DNA of 64,000 nt from contig NC_061771.1 in assembly GCF_022458985.1 (NCBI RefSeq), forward strand, positions 26,280,001 through 26,344,000, given 5' to 3'. Both the position numbers and the translations under genes were made by a program. The stretch's first letter is position 1; every line of letters starts with the position of its first letter. Source of the stretch: Mugil cephalus (Eukaryota > Chordata > Actinopteri > Mugiliformes > Mugilidae). Below are positions 11,801-21,500 of this stretch, in pieces. Under the pieces are notes generated by a model. The model was given only the letters and a program-made list of their open reading frames with translations, was not told where the DNA came from and searched no databases.

Positions 11801-13410
11801 CACCCTAAACCAGCTGCGAGGCTGAGCCATAAACTCGGGGAAAAAACGTGCGAGTATTGTAAAGAAACGCGCGTGTTGTCGTTCGCGCTCGTGTCCCCGG
11901 AGCACGCGCTCGCTCAGAAAGAAAGTCCTTGGAACATCGACGGAGAGCGTCGGTGAGCGGCCACGACCCCATATATCACAGAGTCGGGTTAACGACACGG
12001 TTCCCTCCCACGTGCAGATTAGCATAAATAATGCCGATTAGCCTTCCCTGCATCAGCATTGATTGGCACATTGTGCTGTTTTGCACTTCAGGGGATTCTT
12101 GTAGTAGATATGAGAGACCTCTGCAGGTCCTTGAGAAACCTCGCGAGGAATCTAACTAAACAAACTGCACACGTAACAGGAAGATGAGTGACTCACTACA
12201 GAGTCATAGCTACGTTTTGGGTTGTGTAAAGTTTTCTTAGAGGAAAGAAAATAGATGCAATCGTTGAAATGGATGTTTAAATAAATTCTGTAATTACAGA
12301 CTGACGGAGGACACAGTGAAAATAACTGGCTATATGTGCAATTTACCTCTATGTCTATAAATACAGGGATCCTGTTCTGATCCCAGTGCGTATTAGTCCT
12401 CGACTCCTGTGTCACCTGTACTGATAAAGGCCGTTACAAGCTACTAGGCAAAAAGTGTCGCAGCTAAAAAGTTGTCTGATTTACACCGCGACCAGCTGCT
12501 TTAGTCTCAAGCAGCACTGAAAAACTAAGCACTCAGTTCACAAATCAGACTATTCCCAACACACCGCCGCCTGGTCTGCGCAGGCAGGGAGCCAGAATTA
12601 AAATCACGACTCGCCCGAACCCAATTTCAGAAACCTCAGATATGCAGCCTGAATGTAAAAAGATAGAAAGCCAGAAAACGGAAGCACAGACAAATCTCCA
12701 AATCCCTCAACAAGTTGTTTTACAACCTCTTCTACAAAACCTCTGCTAGATTGTGCGTGCGCGTGTGTGTGTGTGTGTGTGGCGTGAATGTAATGCAGTG
12801 ACTTGTTATGCTGGAGACGCCGCGTGCACATGATAGTGTAATGTAATGTAATGTAATGTAATGTAATGTAGTGGTGCGGTCTTGCTCTGGGTGAGTGTGA
12901 CTGAGCTGCACGACGAGACTTTATTGATCTCACCATGCTGTAGTTCTTCTGGAAGAGGGTGCCATCGTTGTAAAATATGTGACAAAGGGTGCTTTTCCCC
13001 ACTGCGGTCTCCTACACACACACAGAGGACACACAAACAAACACAACGGTGAAAACCATCATCTCTTGCCAAGTTTTTGTCATTGCATAAGTGTAAGTGC
13101 ATGGAGCAGAGATTTGTTTGTGTGCATGTTGCCTCAAACCGAGCTATTTATCCGGTACTAAAGAGAGAAAAGCCATTAAATTGTTCTGTACACTAATTCT
13201 AGTCATTTTGCATGTATGATTAGCATAACACATTCACGTATTTCCATATTTTTAACGCCACACGTTGAACGAACTTGTGGTGTGGGGCTGTTGATAGTGT
13301 AGCAAAGTGTTAGCTTTAGCCCTTCTGCTAAACTCAAACAGCTGAACGGACTAAACTTACAAAAAAAACCCCTTACCCACTAGCAGACACCTGGCTCTCA
13401 ACTTCACCAT
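5772..13410 (-). CDS. ift27: intraflagellar transport protein 27 (Rab-like small GTPase), seven coding exons
   Basis: IFT27 (RABL4) is a Rab-like GTPase of the IFT-B1 complex. In known biology it pairs with IFT25 and helps move BBSome and signalling cargo out of cilia. Exons lie at 13377-13410, 12934-13011, 7365-7424, 6861-6920, 6544-6661, 6316-6425 and 5772-5876 (minus strand), all with GT-AG borders. The motifs fall in order: N-terminus [13 protein letters not shown]-loop ETAVGKS, switch I region TTGVELL, G3 motif DSAGKE (Lys where Rabs have Gln, as in mammalian IFT27), G4 motif NKSD and G5 motif ETSA, ending with a KEMENC tail. The length would be 188 residues against 186 in human. However, the exons total 565 bases, two short of a full frame. 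The loss lies at the exon 1/2 junction within the P-loop, so the literal reading stops in exon 3 after 53 residues. An assembly error is the simplest explanation; true loss of function is the alternative. Confidence 0.9.
6316..6425 (-). CDS. ift27: ift27 coding exon 6 (NKxD and ETSA motifs)
   Basis: It encodes [15 protein letters not shown] and on to LEYHETSA, holding the guanine-specificity motif NKSD and the G5 motif. The acceptor is TTCCAG|GT and the donor GCT|GTGAGT. Confidence 0.92.
6544..6661 (-). CDS. ift27: ift27 coding exon 5
   Basis: It encodes [19 protein letters not shown] and on to VSHIP plus one base, matching the WESPNVLCLVYDVTNEESF strand of IFT27. The acceptor is TGCGTAG|TGG with a weak pyrimidine tract; the donor is CAG|GTAGCA. 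Confidence 0.88.
6861..6920 (-). CDS. ift27: ift27 coding exon 4 (DxxG motif)
   Basis: It encodes 20 residues with [11 protein letters not shown], the G3/switch II motif, ending NACEKM. The acceptor is CCGCAG|GAG and the donor ATG|GTGAGG. Both ends are in phase 0. Confidence 0.9.
7365..7424 (-). CDS. ift27: ift27 coding exon 3
   Basis: It encodes 20 residues beginning TTGVELL and ending ETNDSV, equivalent to the switch I region of IFT27. The acceptor is TGCCAG|ACA and the donor GTG|GTGAGT. If the frame is not restored upstream, a stop codon appears at 7375-7377. Confidence 0.88.
8131..8330. repeat. dispersed fish repeat fragment (probable non-autonomous DNA element)
   Basis: The stretch beginning AAAGGTCCAGTGTGCAGGAT and continuing with CATCTAGTGGTGAG and a CCATATTGGC motif resembles a dispersed element I remember from many teleost genomes. 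The classification is from memory and the borders are approximate. Confidence 0.45.
10238..10306. repeat. (CA)n microsatellite, two blocks
   Basis: Two AC-repeat blocks of about 20 and 25 bases, separated by about 25 bases of unique sequence, in ift27 intron 2. Confidence 0.85.
11371..11448 (+). mobile_element. LINE 3' tail remnant
   Basis: The sequence GAAATTTCCCAGTTTGGGAT followed by TAATAAAGCATC and a (TGTC)n end is the typical 3' terminus of teleost non-LTR retrotransposons (L2/Rex-like), which end in short tandem repeats. Only the 3' end is recognisable; the 5' border is uncertain. Confidence 0.55.
11721..11761. repeat. (CA)n microsatellite
   Basis: An AC repeat of about 40 bases with one interruption, in ift27 intron 2. 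Open frames through it give Thr-His repeats and are not genes. Confidence 0.85.
12757..12781. repeat. (TG)n microsatellite
   Basis: A short GC/GT alternating tract in ift27 intron 2. Confidence 0.75.
12837..12870. repeat. (GTAAT)n pentanucleotide repeat
   Basis: Nearly seven perfect copies of a five-base unit, 64 bases from the donor site of ift27 exon 2. Confidence 0.9.
12934..13011 (-). CDS. ift27: ift27 coding exon 2 (P-loop, frame broken)
   Basis: The conserved frame reads [17 protein letters not shown] and on to QKNYSM, including the GKS of the P-loop. The acceptor is GTGTAG|GAG and the donor ATG|GTGAGA. Exon 1 leaves one base of a split codon, but this conserved frame needs none, so two bases are missing near the exon start. 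Confidence 0.85.
13377..13410 (-). CDS. ift27: ift27 coding exon 1
   Basis: It encodes [11 protein letters not shown] plus the first base of a Gly codon. The match to the mammalian IFT27 N-terminus (MVKLAAKCILAG) fixes the start. The start context is GCAATGG, and the donor is G|GTAAGG. Confidence 0.88.
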
Positions 13411-13524
13411 TGCGACAACTTCGAGACACTGTAAATAAATTGTCTTTATTTCGCTGACGAAGCTAAATAATCTAATTTGTACTCCGTGTTTTTAGCCCTT
13501 TCTGCATCTTCAATATTCTTCCTT

Positions 13525-13537
13525 GTACCTCGGCAAC
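13525..13537. promoter_or_regulatory. ift27: second, weaker X-box-like site
   Basis: GTACCT-C-GGCAAC has a perfect right half-site and an imperfect left half. It sits 26 bases from the stronger site and about 120 bases upstream of the ift27 start codon. Confidence 0.4.
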
Positions 13538-13550
13538 ATGGACACAACGC

Positions 13551-13563
13551 GTCTCCTAGCAAC
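13551..13563. promoter_or_regulatory. ift27: X-box (RFX-binding) candidate upstream of ift27
   Basis: GTCTCC-T-AGCAAC fits the bipartite RFX X-box (GTNNCC, short spacer, RGNAAC) and lies about 145 bases upstream of the ift27 start codon. RFX factors control many intraflagellar transport genes from sites at this distance. Confidence 0.6.
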
Positions 13564-13581
13564 CACGCTCAGGGGGATTTC

Positions 13582-13631
13582 ATTGGTCCGGACGGGGAAT
13601 GACGTAGGCGGCGTAGCCGTGCTGTGATTGG
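13582..13631. promoter_or_regulatory. CCAAT boxes and CRE-like element
   Basis: Inverted CCAAT boxes (ATTGG) occur at 13582-13586 and 13627-13631, and TGACGTA at 13600-13606. This clustering beside the X-boxes is typical of TATA-less housekeeping and ciliary gene promoters. Confidence 0.4.
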
Positions 13632-14452
13632 CTGTTTGCTAGTACGTAAGGAAGAGAGGGTCGTGGAGCACTGAGCCCCCGGTTTGGTCTGTCAGGCAAG
13701 TCTCCGCTTACATTGTGAACAATGACCACAATCTATATAATCAGCACTGACGTGGTAACTACATAAAAATTTTGTTTCTAAGATAAGATAATAATAAGAT
13801 AATAATATACATGTGTTGGGAGTAAGAAGTGTCAGAAAATAAAGGAATGATGGAGCTCGCACTTTAGGCAAGGTACAATAAAGCCACTAGAGGGCGGGAT
13901 TTCTTATATTAAAAAGACTATAGATAAAGATTAGAACAACGTGGATTTATAAGTGCATTGTTTCCCTAATCAAATTAGGGTGGGTTTCAGTTAAATGTGG
14001 CGCCTTTATTATAAATTCGCATCATTTTTTTTTCCTCCCTGAGGCACCTTAATCATATAATCTAATTGGAAAAAATCAGGTTCATGTTTTCCTTGAGAAA
14101 AGCGCGTGACTCATGGTGACGACCCCCGTGGACGAGCGCTCCTCCGTCCGAGGCGTGACCGACACAGCGGAGGCGCGTTCACGTGGTCGCCACCGGCCCC
14201 TGCGCTGCCTGGAGAAAGAGAGGAGGGAAGCAGTCATCAAAAAAAAAATAGAAAAAGAAAAGAAAAAGAAAAACATTGGCCCACATATCACAGGAGCGAC
14301 GGGTTGAACCCACTCAGCTTCATTTATAAAACAACAACAGAGGAGAGAGGAGGCTGCGCGCCCCGGAGAGAGACGTGACTCCATCCGCGCGCGGTGGCAA
14401 CGGAGCGCACACTCTCGGGGGTTTATTTTTCCGTGTCGGTCACCCGGTGCTC

Positions 14453-14489
14453 CACACACGCACACACACACACACACACACGCACACAC
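14453..14489. repeat. (CA)n microsatellite in the syngr1 5' UTR region
   Basis: An AC repeat with a few CG interruptions, ending about 60 bases upstream of the syngr1 start codon and therefore probably transcribed. Confidence 0.8.
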
Positions 14490-14550
14490 CCTGCACCTGT
14501 GAGGAGGAGACGGGGACCAGAGAGGAGGCTGTGCAGAGAGGAGGAGGACC

Positions 14551-14652
14551 ATGGAGGGGATGCAGGCGTACGGAGCCGGGAAAGCCGGAGGAGCCTTCGA
14601 CCCCGTCACCTTCCTCCAGCAGCCTCAGACCGTCCTCCGCATAGTGTCTTGG
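14551..14652 (+). CDS. syngr1: syngr1 coding exon 1
   Basis: It encodes MEGMQAYGAGKAGGAFDP and on to TVLRIVSW (34 residues), the N-terminal cytoplasmic segment up to the first membrane helix. The donor is TGG|GTGAGC, phase 0. Confidence 0.95.
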
Positions 14653-15501
14653 GTGAGCGACCTCCTTTTACAGTGATAACATTGAATATAAGTTGGTTCT
14701 TAGCTCCGGAGAGACCATATTGCAGCTCAAAGCACGTTTGTTGTCTGATTTTATTTGAATTATCCATAACAAAGGCCCATTGAACGCATCATGTTATAAA
14801 GAAATTATAAAAACACACCAAAAACATATGTCATTATGATATATTTTTAAAGTATATGATATAATTTTAATTACACAATTGACTGTGTATGTTATAGTCT
14901 AATCAGTGGACTCTTGAGGCATTTGTAGAGGCGGGATTAGATCAGACATAACATTATGACCACCTTCCTAACATTGTGTAGGTCTCCTTTGTGCCTCCTA
15001 AACAGTTGTGACTCATCAGAGAGTGGACATGGACCTTCTGATGGGGTCCTGTGGTGTCTGGGAACTGAATGTTGTTAGTTAGTGGGGGGGGGCCCTCGGG
15101 TCCTGTGGGTTGAGGGGACGGGAGGGAGGGGCCCTCTGTGGATCATCCAACAGATACTTGATTAGTTTTGGGATCTAGTGAATTTTGAGGCCAGGTCAAC
15201 ACCTTGTGCTGTTTTTTCTTGCTTTAAGTAAAAAACTGTTTGTGTGTGTGTGTGTGTGTCAGGCTGCTGACATCAAGTAGTGTCATTGCTGTGGGGTGGG
15301 GGCGTCTGGTCTGGTCTGGGTGGGTGCTACATGTCTAAGTAACATCCACACAAATGGCAGCTCCAAAAGTTTCCCAGCAGAACACAAATGTATTATCACA
15401 AAATGGTCAATGTTATTTACTTCTTCCCCTCTCTGCGGTTTTAATGTTGTGGCTGATCGGTGCACATCTCTGACCAAATTGCATTTTCCATTGAGCATGG
15501 T

Positions 15502-15556
<55 letters not shown>

Positions 15557-18500
15557 AGTGGATTTCATAACAAATAGCTTCATAACAGCTGCCCACTCTC
15601 CGTTCCCAAAGAGCACTAATGAAAAGTAATGGCGACAGTCGTGGAACACTTAAAAAGTGAAGAGTCAAAAGTGCCACACGGCCTCTAAAACCAGCCTCTC
15701 CGCTCCCCAGCACATCTATTTTGACGTGTCAGCTGATTAGGCTGCGTGACCAGCATTAAACATGCCATTTCATTCTACGAGTATTTATATCTGCTGCTTC
15801 CTTTATGCCGTTGTCTCTTGTATTTTTGCTAAATGCCTCCACTAGCAAACCATGAACCACTGGAGTCCCTTATTTATTCACAGTCTCCCCTTTAGAAATT
15901 CAGCAGCAAGGATTATTATTATTATTATTATTATCTCTTTTATTCAAAGCGCGGCCCTTAAATACTATCAGGAGCCTTTTTCAAGAATACGCAAAGGACG
16001 AGGAAGTAGGTAGATGATGCTTTATGTAGTAAAGGGCTTTGATGATAGAAAATGCGGGGCCACGGTGGCAGATCTGCTTTGGTTTCCACTCAGAGCTAAT
16101 GAAGACAAACATTTTTCAGTGAATCGACTGCGTTTTAAAGCTTGAACTCAGTTTGTTAAGAAAACGCCGCGTCACGTGTCCTGTTTCTCACACATGCGAG
16201 TAAAGTGGAGCTGGTAGTAAACTTCATGTGTCACATCTAAACCTCATGAAAGAAGCGTGAAAACGGGCTGCGAGTGTGTGTGTTAACTTCTCTTCCCTGA
16301 ATAATTTGCGCTAAAAGGCAAGTCATGTGTTCACTCAGTGGGCAGTGAATGTGCATTTTTATTTTTTTTTGTTTTTTGCAGCATAAGTTTTTGGTTGCAG
16401 AAAGTCATGTTCATGCACTGGCGTTTTCACTCACTTGTTAAATATATTGCGTAGCTCATGGTGAGTACTTAGAAACAGGGGCAGCCTTCGGTTATAACTG
16501 AGAAAGACGGCCACTCAGTGAAATGTATACTTGGACACAGGCGTCCTTAAGAGTTTTGTAATTGGTTTTTTCGAAATAAATGACTCGGTAGATGCCATCT
16601 GGGCTCGCGACTCATAATTATTTTCATTATACTTTAATCTGCTCATTAGTATTTTTAATTAAGGCTGCAGAAATGACAGCAATCAGTTATATGGGCTGTT
16701 AAAACAACAACAGCAACAATAAATGCAGAAAATGAATATAGGGCTACATGTTGCATCTTAATGCAGCCGCTCGTCTGAATCGGAGTAGTTAAATAAACGG
16801 GAGCAAATGTTTGATTTTTGTTTTCCTGATAAATAGCTTAAATAATCATTAAAAAGTGTCATTATTTCTTTTTAATATCGACAAATGGCTTCATCAGTGA
16901 CGCTGTTCCCACTTTTCCAGCCACACATTTCAGAGTAAAGTGTTTATTTTTTTAAAAATGTCTTTGTCCACGTAGTGTTTACAGGCGTGGAGTGTCTCAT
17001 ATGCCCCGCCCCAAGCTGTTACCGGAGCAACAACGACGTGTCTCCATAGTAACGGCCGTGGCCCCGGGTCGAGGTGCTTGGCGTGATGGTGTTAAGGTTC
17101 ACACAGGAGGGGGAGGAAGCCACGAGCGTTTTAAGCGTTTTCTTAAGAGGAGCAGGGCGTCTAATGAACGTGTGTGTGAGAGATTATTTATGAATGGGCA
17201 TCGAGGGTTTTCTCTCCAGCTCCCACTTCCTCTGACTTCCTGAGGTGATAATATTTGTGTGTGTGTGTCTTCGTGTGTGTGATTCATCCTCAGGGAGTCA
17301 GTCGTCCATGTTTGTGATGATCCGTGCGGAAACAATAACAGACGACGGGAAAACACCTGCAATGTCTTTCTGAACGACGAAATAATAGTTTATATTTTAT
17401 ATATTTATTAAATTTCACCGAATGGGGTCAACCAGGAAACACCTGCGTGTCTCAGTGAAGTGTAGTTAAAGCGTCATTAGTTGTTTTTTTTGTTTCTGTT
17501 TTTTTGCCTTGAGTGTCTTTTCTCCAATTCTGCTGCTTCAAGGATACCGGGGTTACGGGCAGTAACTAGAGATATCAGATAATTCAAATAAGTCGTTTCC
17601 TCCAGACTTGTGCTCACCTTCGTTAGAGAAATGGTTTTATTTTCAGTAGTGGAAGAAGAAAAAGAAGAAGTAGAAGAAGAAGAAGTGCCTGACGCTGCAT
17701 TTTTCTGTGTGCGCTGGAGGCGTGAAAATAAGTTTATTTCTCTCAACTCTCCGCTAACACAAAATAGAAAGTGATATTCGCTGCGTGCGTGCGTTATTCT
17801 GTTTCTGTTTTGTAATAGGATTCCCCCTGAATTCATCAGGCGCTGCATTTATTTCCCCGAGCAGAATTTACAGCACTATGAAAAACCCAAGCAGCCCAAA
17901 TAGATTAAAGTTCCCCTCCACACATGATTGAGGAAAATACACTTCTTAGAATAATTATTTGTTCCTAATATGTTTTTTTTTTCATGTGCTGCACCTCCTC
18001 CATCACTGAACAACCAAGTCTATATTTGAAATTTAAAAAGTGTAAATACTGGACAGGAGAGGAAATAAGTTCCTTATTTAACTTCCCAAACAGATCTTTC
18101 TTAAGAAGTTCCACTTACATTGGAGAAACATGGTTTAATGTGTTAATTTTAGCTGGTTTATGATGATGTAAGAGCCTGACATTAGCTACGTAACACGGCA
18201 GCGCGACGCATTCTTTCACCTCCGTGTAAAACGGGAACACACTCGAACACAAACACCAACAGTTTTATGTCCTACGTGTCAGAATTCAGACACAAAACAT
18301 ATTAAAGATCTATGTTGCATGTTTGCATTGTAGTATTTAGGTATTTATGTGTTTCTAGTGTGCACATAACGTTGCAGTATTAAATCTTGGCGAATGAGAC
18401 GACTGTGTGTCAGATCTGGTTGTTGAAACGTTTTGGATTTGAGCCGCTTAGTGTCGTTAGGACGCTACACTTCCCACTGACTCGTCAAGACACTGCAGCA

Positions 18501-21500
18501 AGAGTGGATTCTGTTGTCTTTAGTGGTAAACTTTACCCAGTCAAGCCTCTGAAGTGTACGTAACCAAAGGTTTGTGTGGTGGAAGTTTGCTGTAATTCTG
18601 TGATTTGTTGCTCCACATCTAATCAGACCAGATTGTTAATACTAATAGTAGATGTAGATGTGTACATTTTTATTTGAAGCGTCATGCAAAGTTTTTAATT
18701 TTCTCTTTCTAAACCTAAAAAATAAAATCGTTAGAAGCGCCCGTTTTTTTCATATTTTGAAACCTGAAATTTTCAAAATAAGAGCGCGTATGAGGACGTT
18801 ACTGTGTTTAAGGCAAGAGCGGCCAAATACGTGACTTTTATGTGGTTTCCCCCCCTAGCTCATGCTAAAATGTCTTTGGAGCCTTACTCCGACATGATTT
18901 TTGACATGACAAAACAAGGGTTGTCATATGCAGAAATCTCTGCACACATACAGTATAACCAGTAGCTAATTATTCCCTGATAATATGTAGTTATTTTTAG
19001 TTTTTATCTGGAATATGCAGTTTAGTTTCTCTGCAGCCATGTCATCTTCCCTGAGAGAAACTCTTGTATTGTTTTGAAAAACAACGTACTGATCCATGTC
19101 CATAAAATTCTGTCACACACATTCCTCATATGTGCTCTTACTTTGAAAGCGGGAACTTCCGGTTACGCGATATGAAAACAAAAAAAAAATAACAGGCACT
19201 TTTTTGTTTCTGTCTTCTAACTGTTTCATTTTTAGAAAGACAAATTGAAAATAGAACATTTTTTAAAAAGTTTTGTTCATCCTTCCACGACCCTGATCAA
19301 GGAATGCGTTGAATTTCAATTTTAATTTTTGAATTTTAAAAAGCAGTAGCAGCACAGTATCTACAGTCAGCATGCTGATCTTTCGAATGAGCTAAGAATC
19401 AGGCACCAGAATCTGAATTTTATCTCCAAATGATGCCTTCACATAACTGTCCAATGTGAGTTTTGATTTTCCCATCGTAACATAACATAAATAATCCATA
19501 AATTAGTCACCTTTGAACACTGTCCACCGAGGCTGCACGACCTTTGAAAAGTCTACTCTGCTTGTTCTGTGATGACGTAACTTTGACAAATGTTAACTCA
19601 CGTCTGATAACATTTAAATCACTCGTCTTTGTTTTCTGGTGTTTAGGTTTGAGTGAATAAGCTGCTACCTGAACAGTGGCCAGGTAGACCGTATGACCAG
19701 CAGATAACTCACAGTGATAAATGAGTGGTGATTAAATCAAGGAGTTCAACGAGGAAGGGGAAGGAGGCTTTTTACACTTTCAGTATGTGAGGGGGGGGGG
19801 GGGGGGGGGGGGGGGGTTACTTCAGCAGGGTCCAGGATCCCTTGCTCATTAGCAGCAGGATACAACAAAGACGTCTGCGCTTGTCGTCAGGTCTGCACTG
19901 ATAAAATGTGTGCTCGTCATCATTAGGCACCGTGACAGATTCAGCCCAACATCAGCAGATGCTCAACGAGAGCGGCTGATTGTTTACCGGGTTAAAACAT
20001 ATGGGTTACAAATCTCCTGGCTGGTGCAGGAATCCTCACCCGGAAAGTAGCCAAGGAGATGAAGGATGTCGACTTGTAGCATACGTTTAGCGTGTTTACA
20101 GAAACTAAAAAAACTACAATAGCAGCTAAAATAACAGGATAGTAAGTCGGCTGTGTGGACGATGGTGCCACACAGGACACAAACCCTGGTCTCCTTGAGC
20201 CTCTTAACCCTTTAAAGCCTGAGCAAATCGCTGGTGATTCGTTGAAGCATGTGGTATTTGAATTATCGGAACTCACAGTGGTTTGCTCTATTTCTCGTTT
20301 TTTTTTTTTTATGTTCGGGCAGGTGTTCAGGTCTTGATGGGTTAAGTTTTCAACCAAAAGCTGATGTGGTGGAGGATAATTTGCTGTATTTCTGTGACCA
20401 GTTCCTCAAAATCCAATCAAATCTACTTTTAATATCAGTAGAAGATGTACGAGTATTAGCTAGCAGCAGAAAGTCTACAGTCGACTTGGCAAACTTTGGA
20501 ATGAGGCAAGTTCCAGGCGCCAGAATCTGAGTTTGATTGAACTGACTTGTTCTGTCATTTTATGTCCTTTATTATATGTTGGACAAATTGCGTAACTCAA
20601 GCAAGTTTTAAAAGTCTTTTAGCAGCTCTTTGTAGGAAACTATGTGCAGAAACCAGACGCATGGATGAGCAGTAGCTACAAAAGCTAGTGGCTTGCTAAT
20701 TTTGATTTCAGGGGTATTTTCAAACCATCATTTGTCAAAATTCCCAATGCAAATGGTTTCCAATATCCATTGAAGCCTAAATGATAAAGAAATGTTTAGT
20801 GGCCGTTTCAGATCGACAGTGGATTACATCCCACCGCTTCTCCGTATCGATCTGGGTTGGATTGTTTTGTCTGCACCGTTTGTGCGCAGACGATTTCTTT
20901 TTTTTTTTTTGTGAAATGCCTCAAACATTGCTGAGGCAAAGTTATTCAGTGCCCTGAGACTGACTGAACATGCATCGATGATGGTTGGTTATTCCATTAA
21001 ATAAAAAAAAAAAACAAAAAAAACCTATAACTGAATAAGCACCAGTCCAGATTGCAGTTCTACGTCTGCCTTGATTCTGTTAGGCACGCCTTTATAAGAT
21101 TGAGGAACCGTCTGTTTCCTTGAACCGATAATGGCTTTGTTTTTTTCGGAATCATCTGAGCACATTCTCATCCAAAGACAAAGACGCACGTCGAGGAGAC
21201 GTACGTGTGCGTGAATAAGACACTCGGCGCGACGGCGAGTGGACGCGTGGACACGGGCGCCGCCGCGTCCCGGGCTCGTGATTACGTCTGTCTTTCTGTC
21301 TCGCCGTGTACCCTTGGTACTGCAGCGGCTCTCCTTGAATCGTACTTTGACAAGGTCTCCCGTCTCTCTCTCGCTCTCTCGCTCATTACACAAGCAGCTG
21401 CTGCCATGGTGACAGCAGCAATCAGGTATCCCCAGTCCAGGCTGGCGTTCTGCAGCAGACAATAAGCCCACACACTCTCATGCACACACACAGCACGTAA

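Larger units (their letters stand above)
7425..12933 (-). other. ift27: ift27 intron 2
   Basis: This 5.5-kb intron contains a dispersed fish repeat at 8131-8330, (CA)n tracts at 10238-10306 and 11721-11761, a LINE-like 3' tail at 11371-11448, a (TG)n tract and a (GTAAT)n pentanucleotide near its 5' (right) end. I recognise no additional exon. Confidence 0.7.
13411..14550. promoter_or_regulatory. head-to-head promoter interval of ift27 and syngr1
   Basis: About 1.1 kb separates the divergent start codons. The ift27-proximal half (13.5-13.7 kb) carries two X-box-like motifs, two inverted CCAAT boxes and a TGACGTA element. The syngr1-proximal half (14.1-14.55 kb) is GC-rich with many CpGs and a (CA)n tract just upstream of the start codon, as expected for a 5' UTR. 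Transcription starts cannot be placed from sequence alone. Confidence 0.6.

Noticed and set aside
14082..14609. 175-residue minus-strand open frame over the syngr1 start
   Set aside because: It is antisense to syngr1 exon 1 and its 5' UTR, with a Val-Cys run from the CA repeat and no homology.
21025..21471. 148-residue minus-strand open frame
   Set aside because: No family resemblance, no conserved motifs, and within an intron of the opposite strand.
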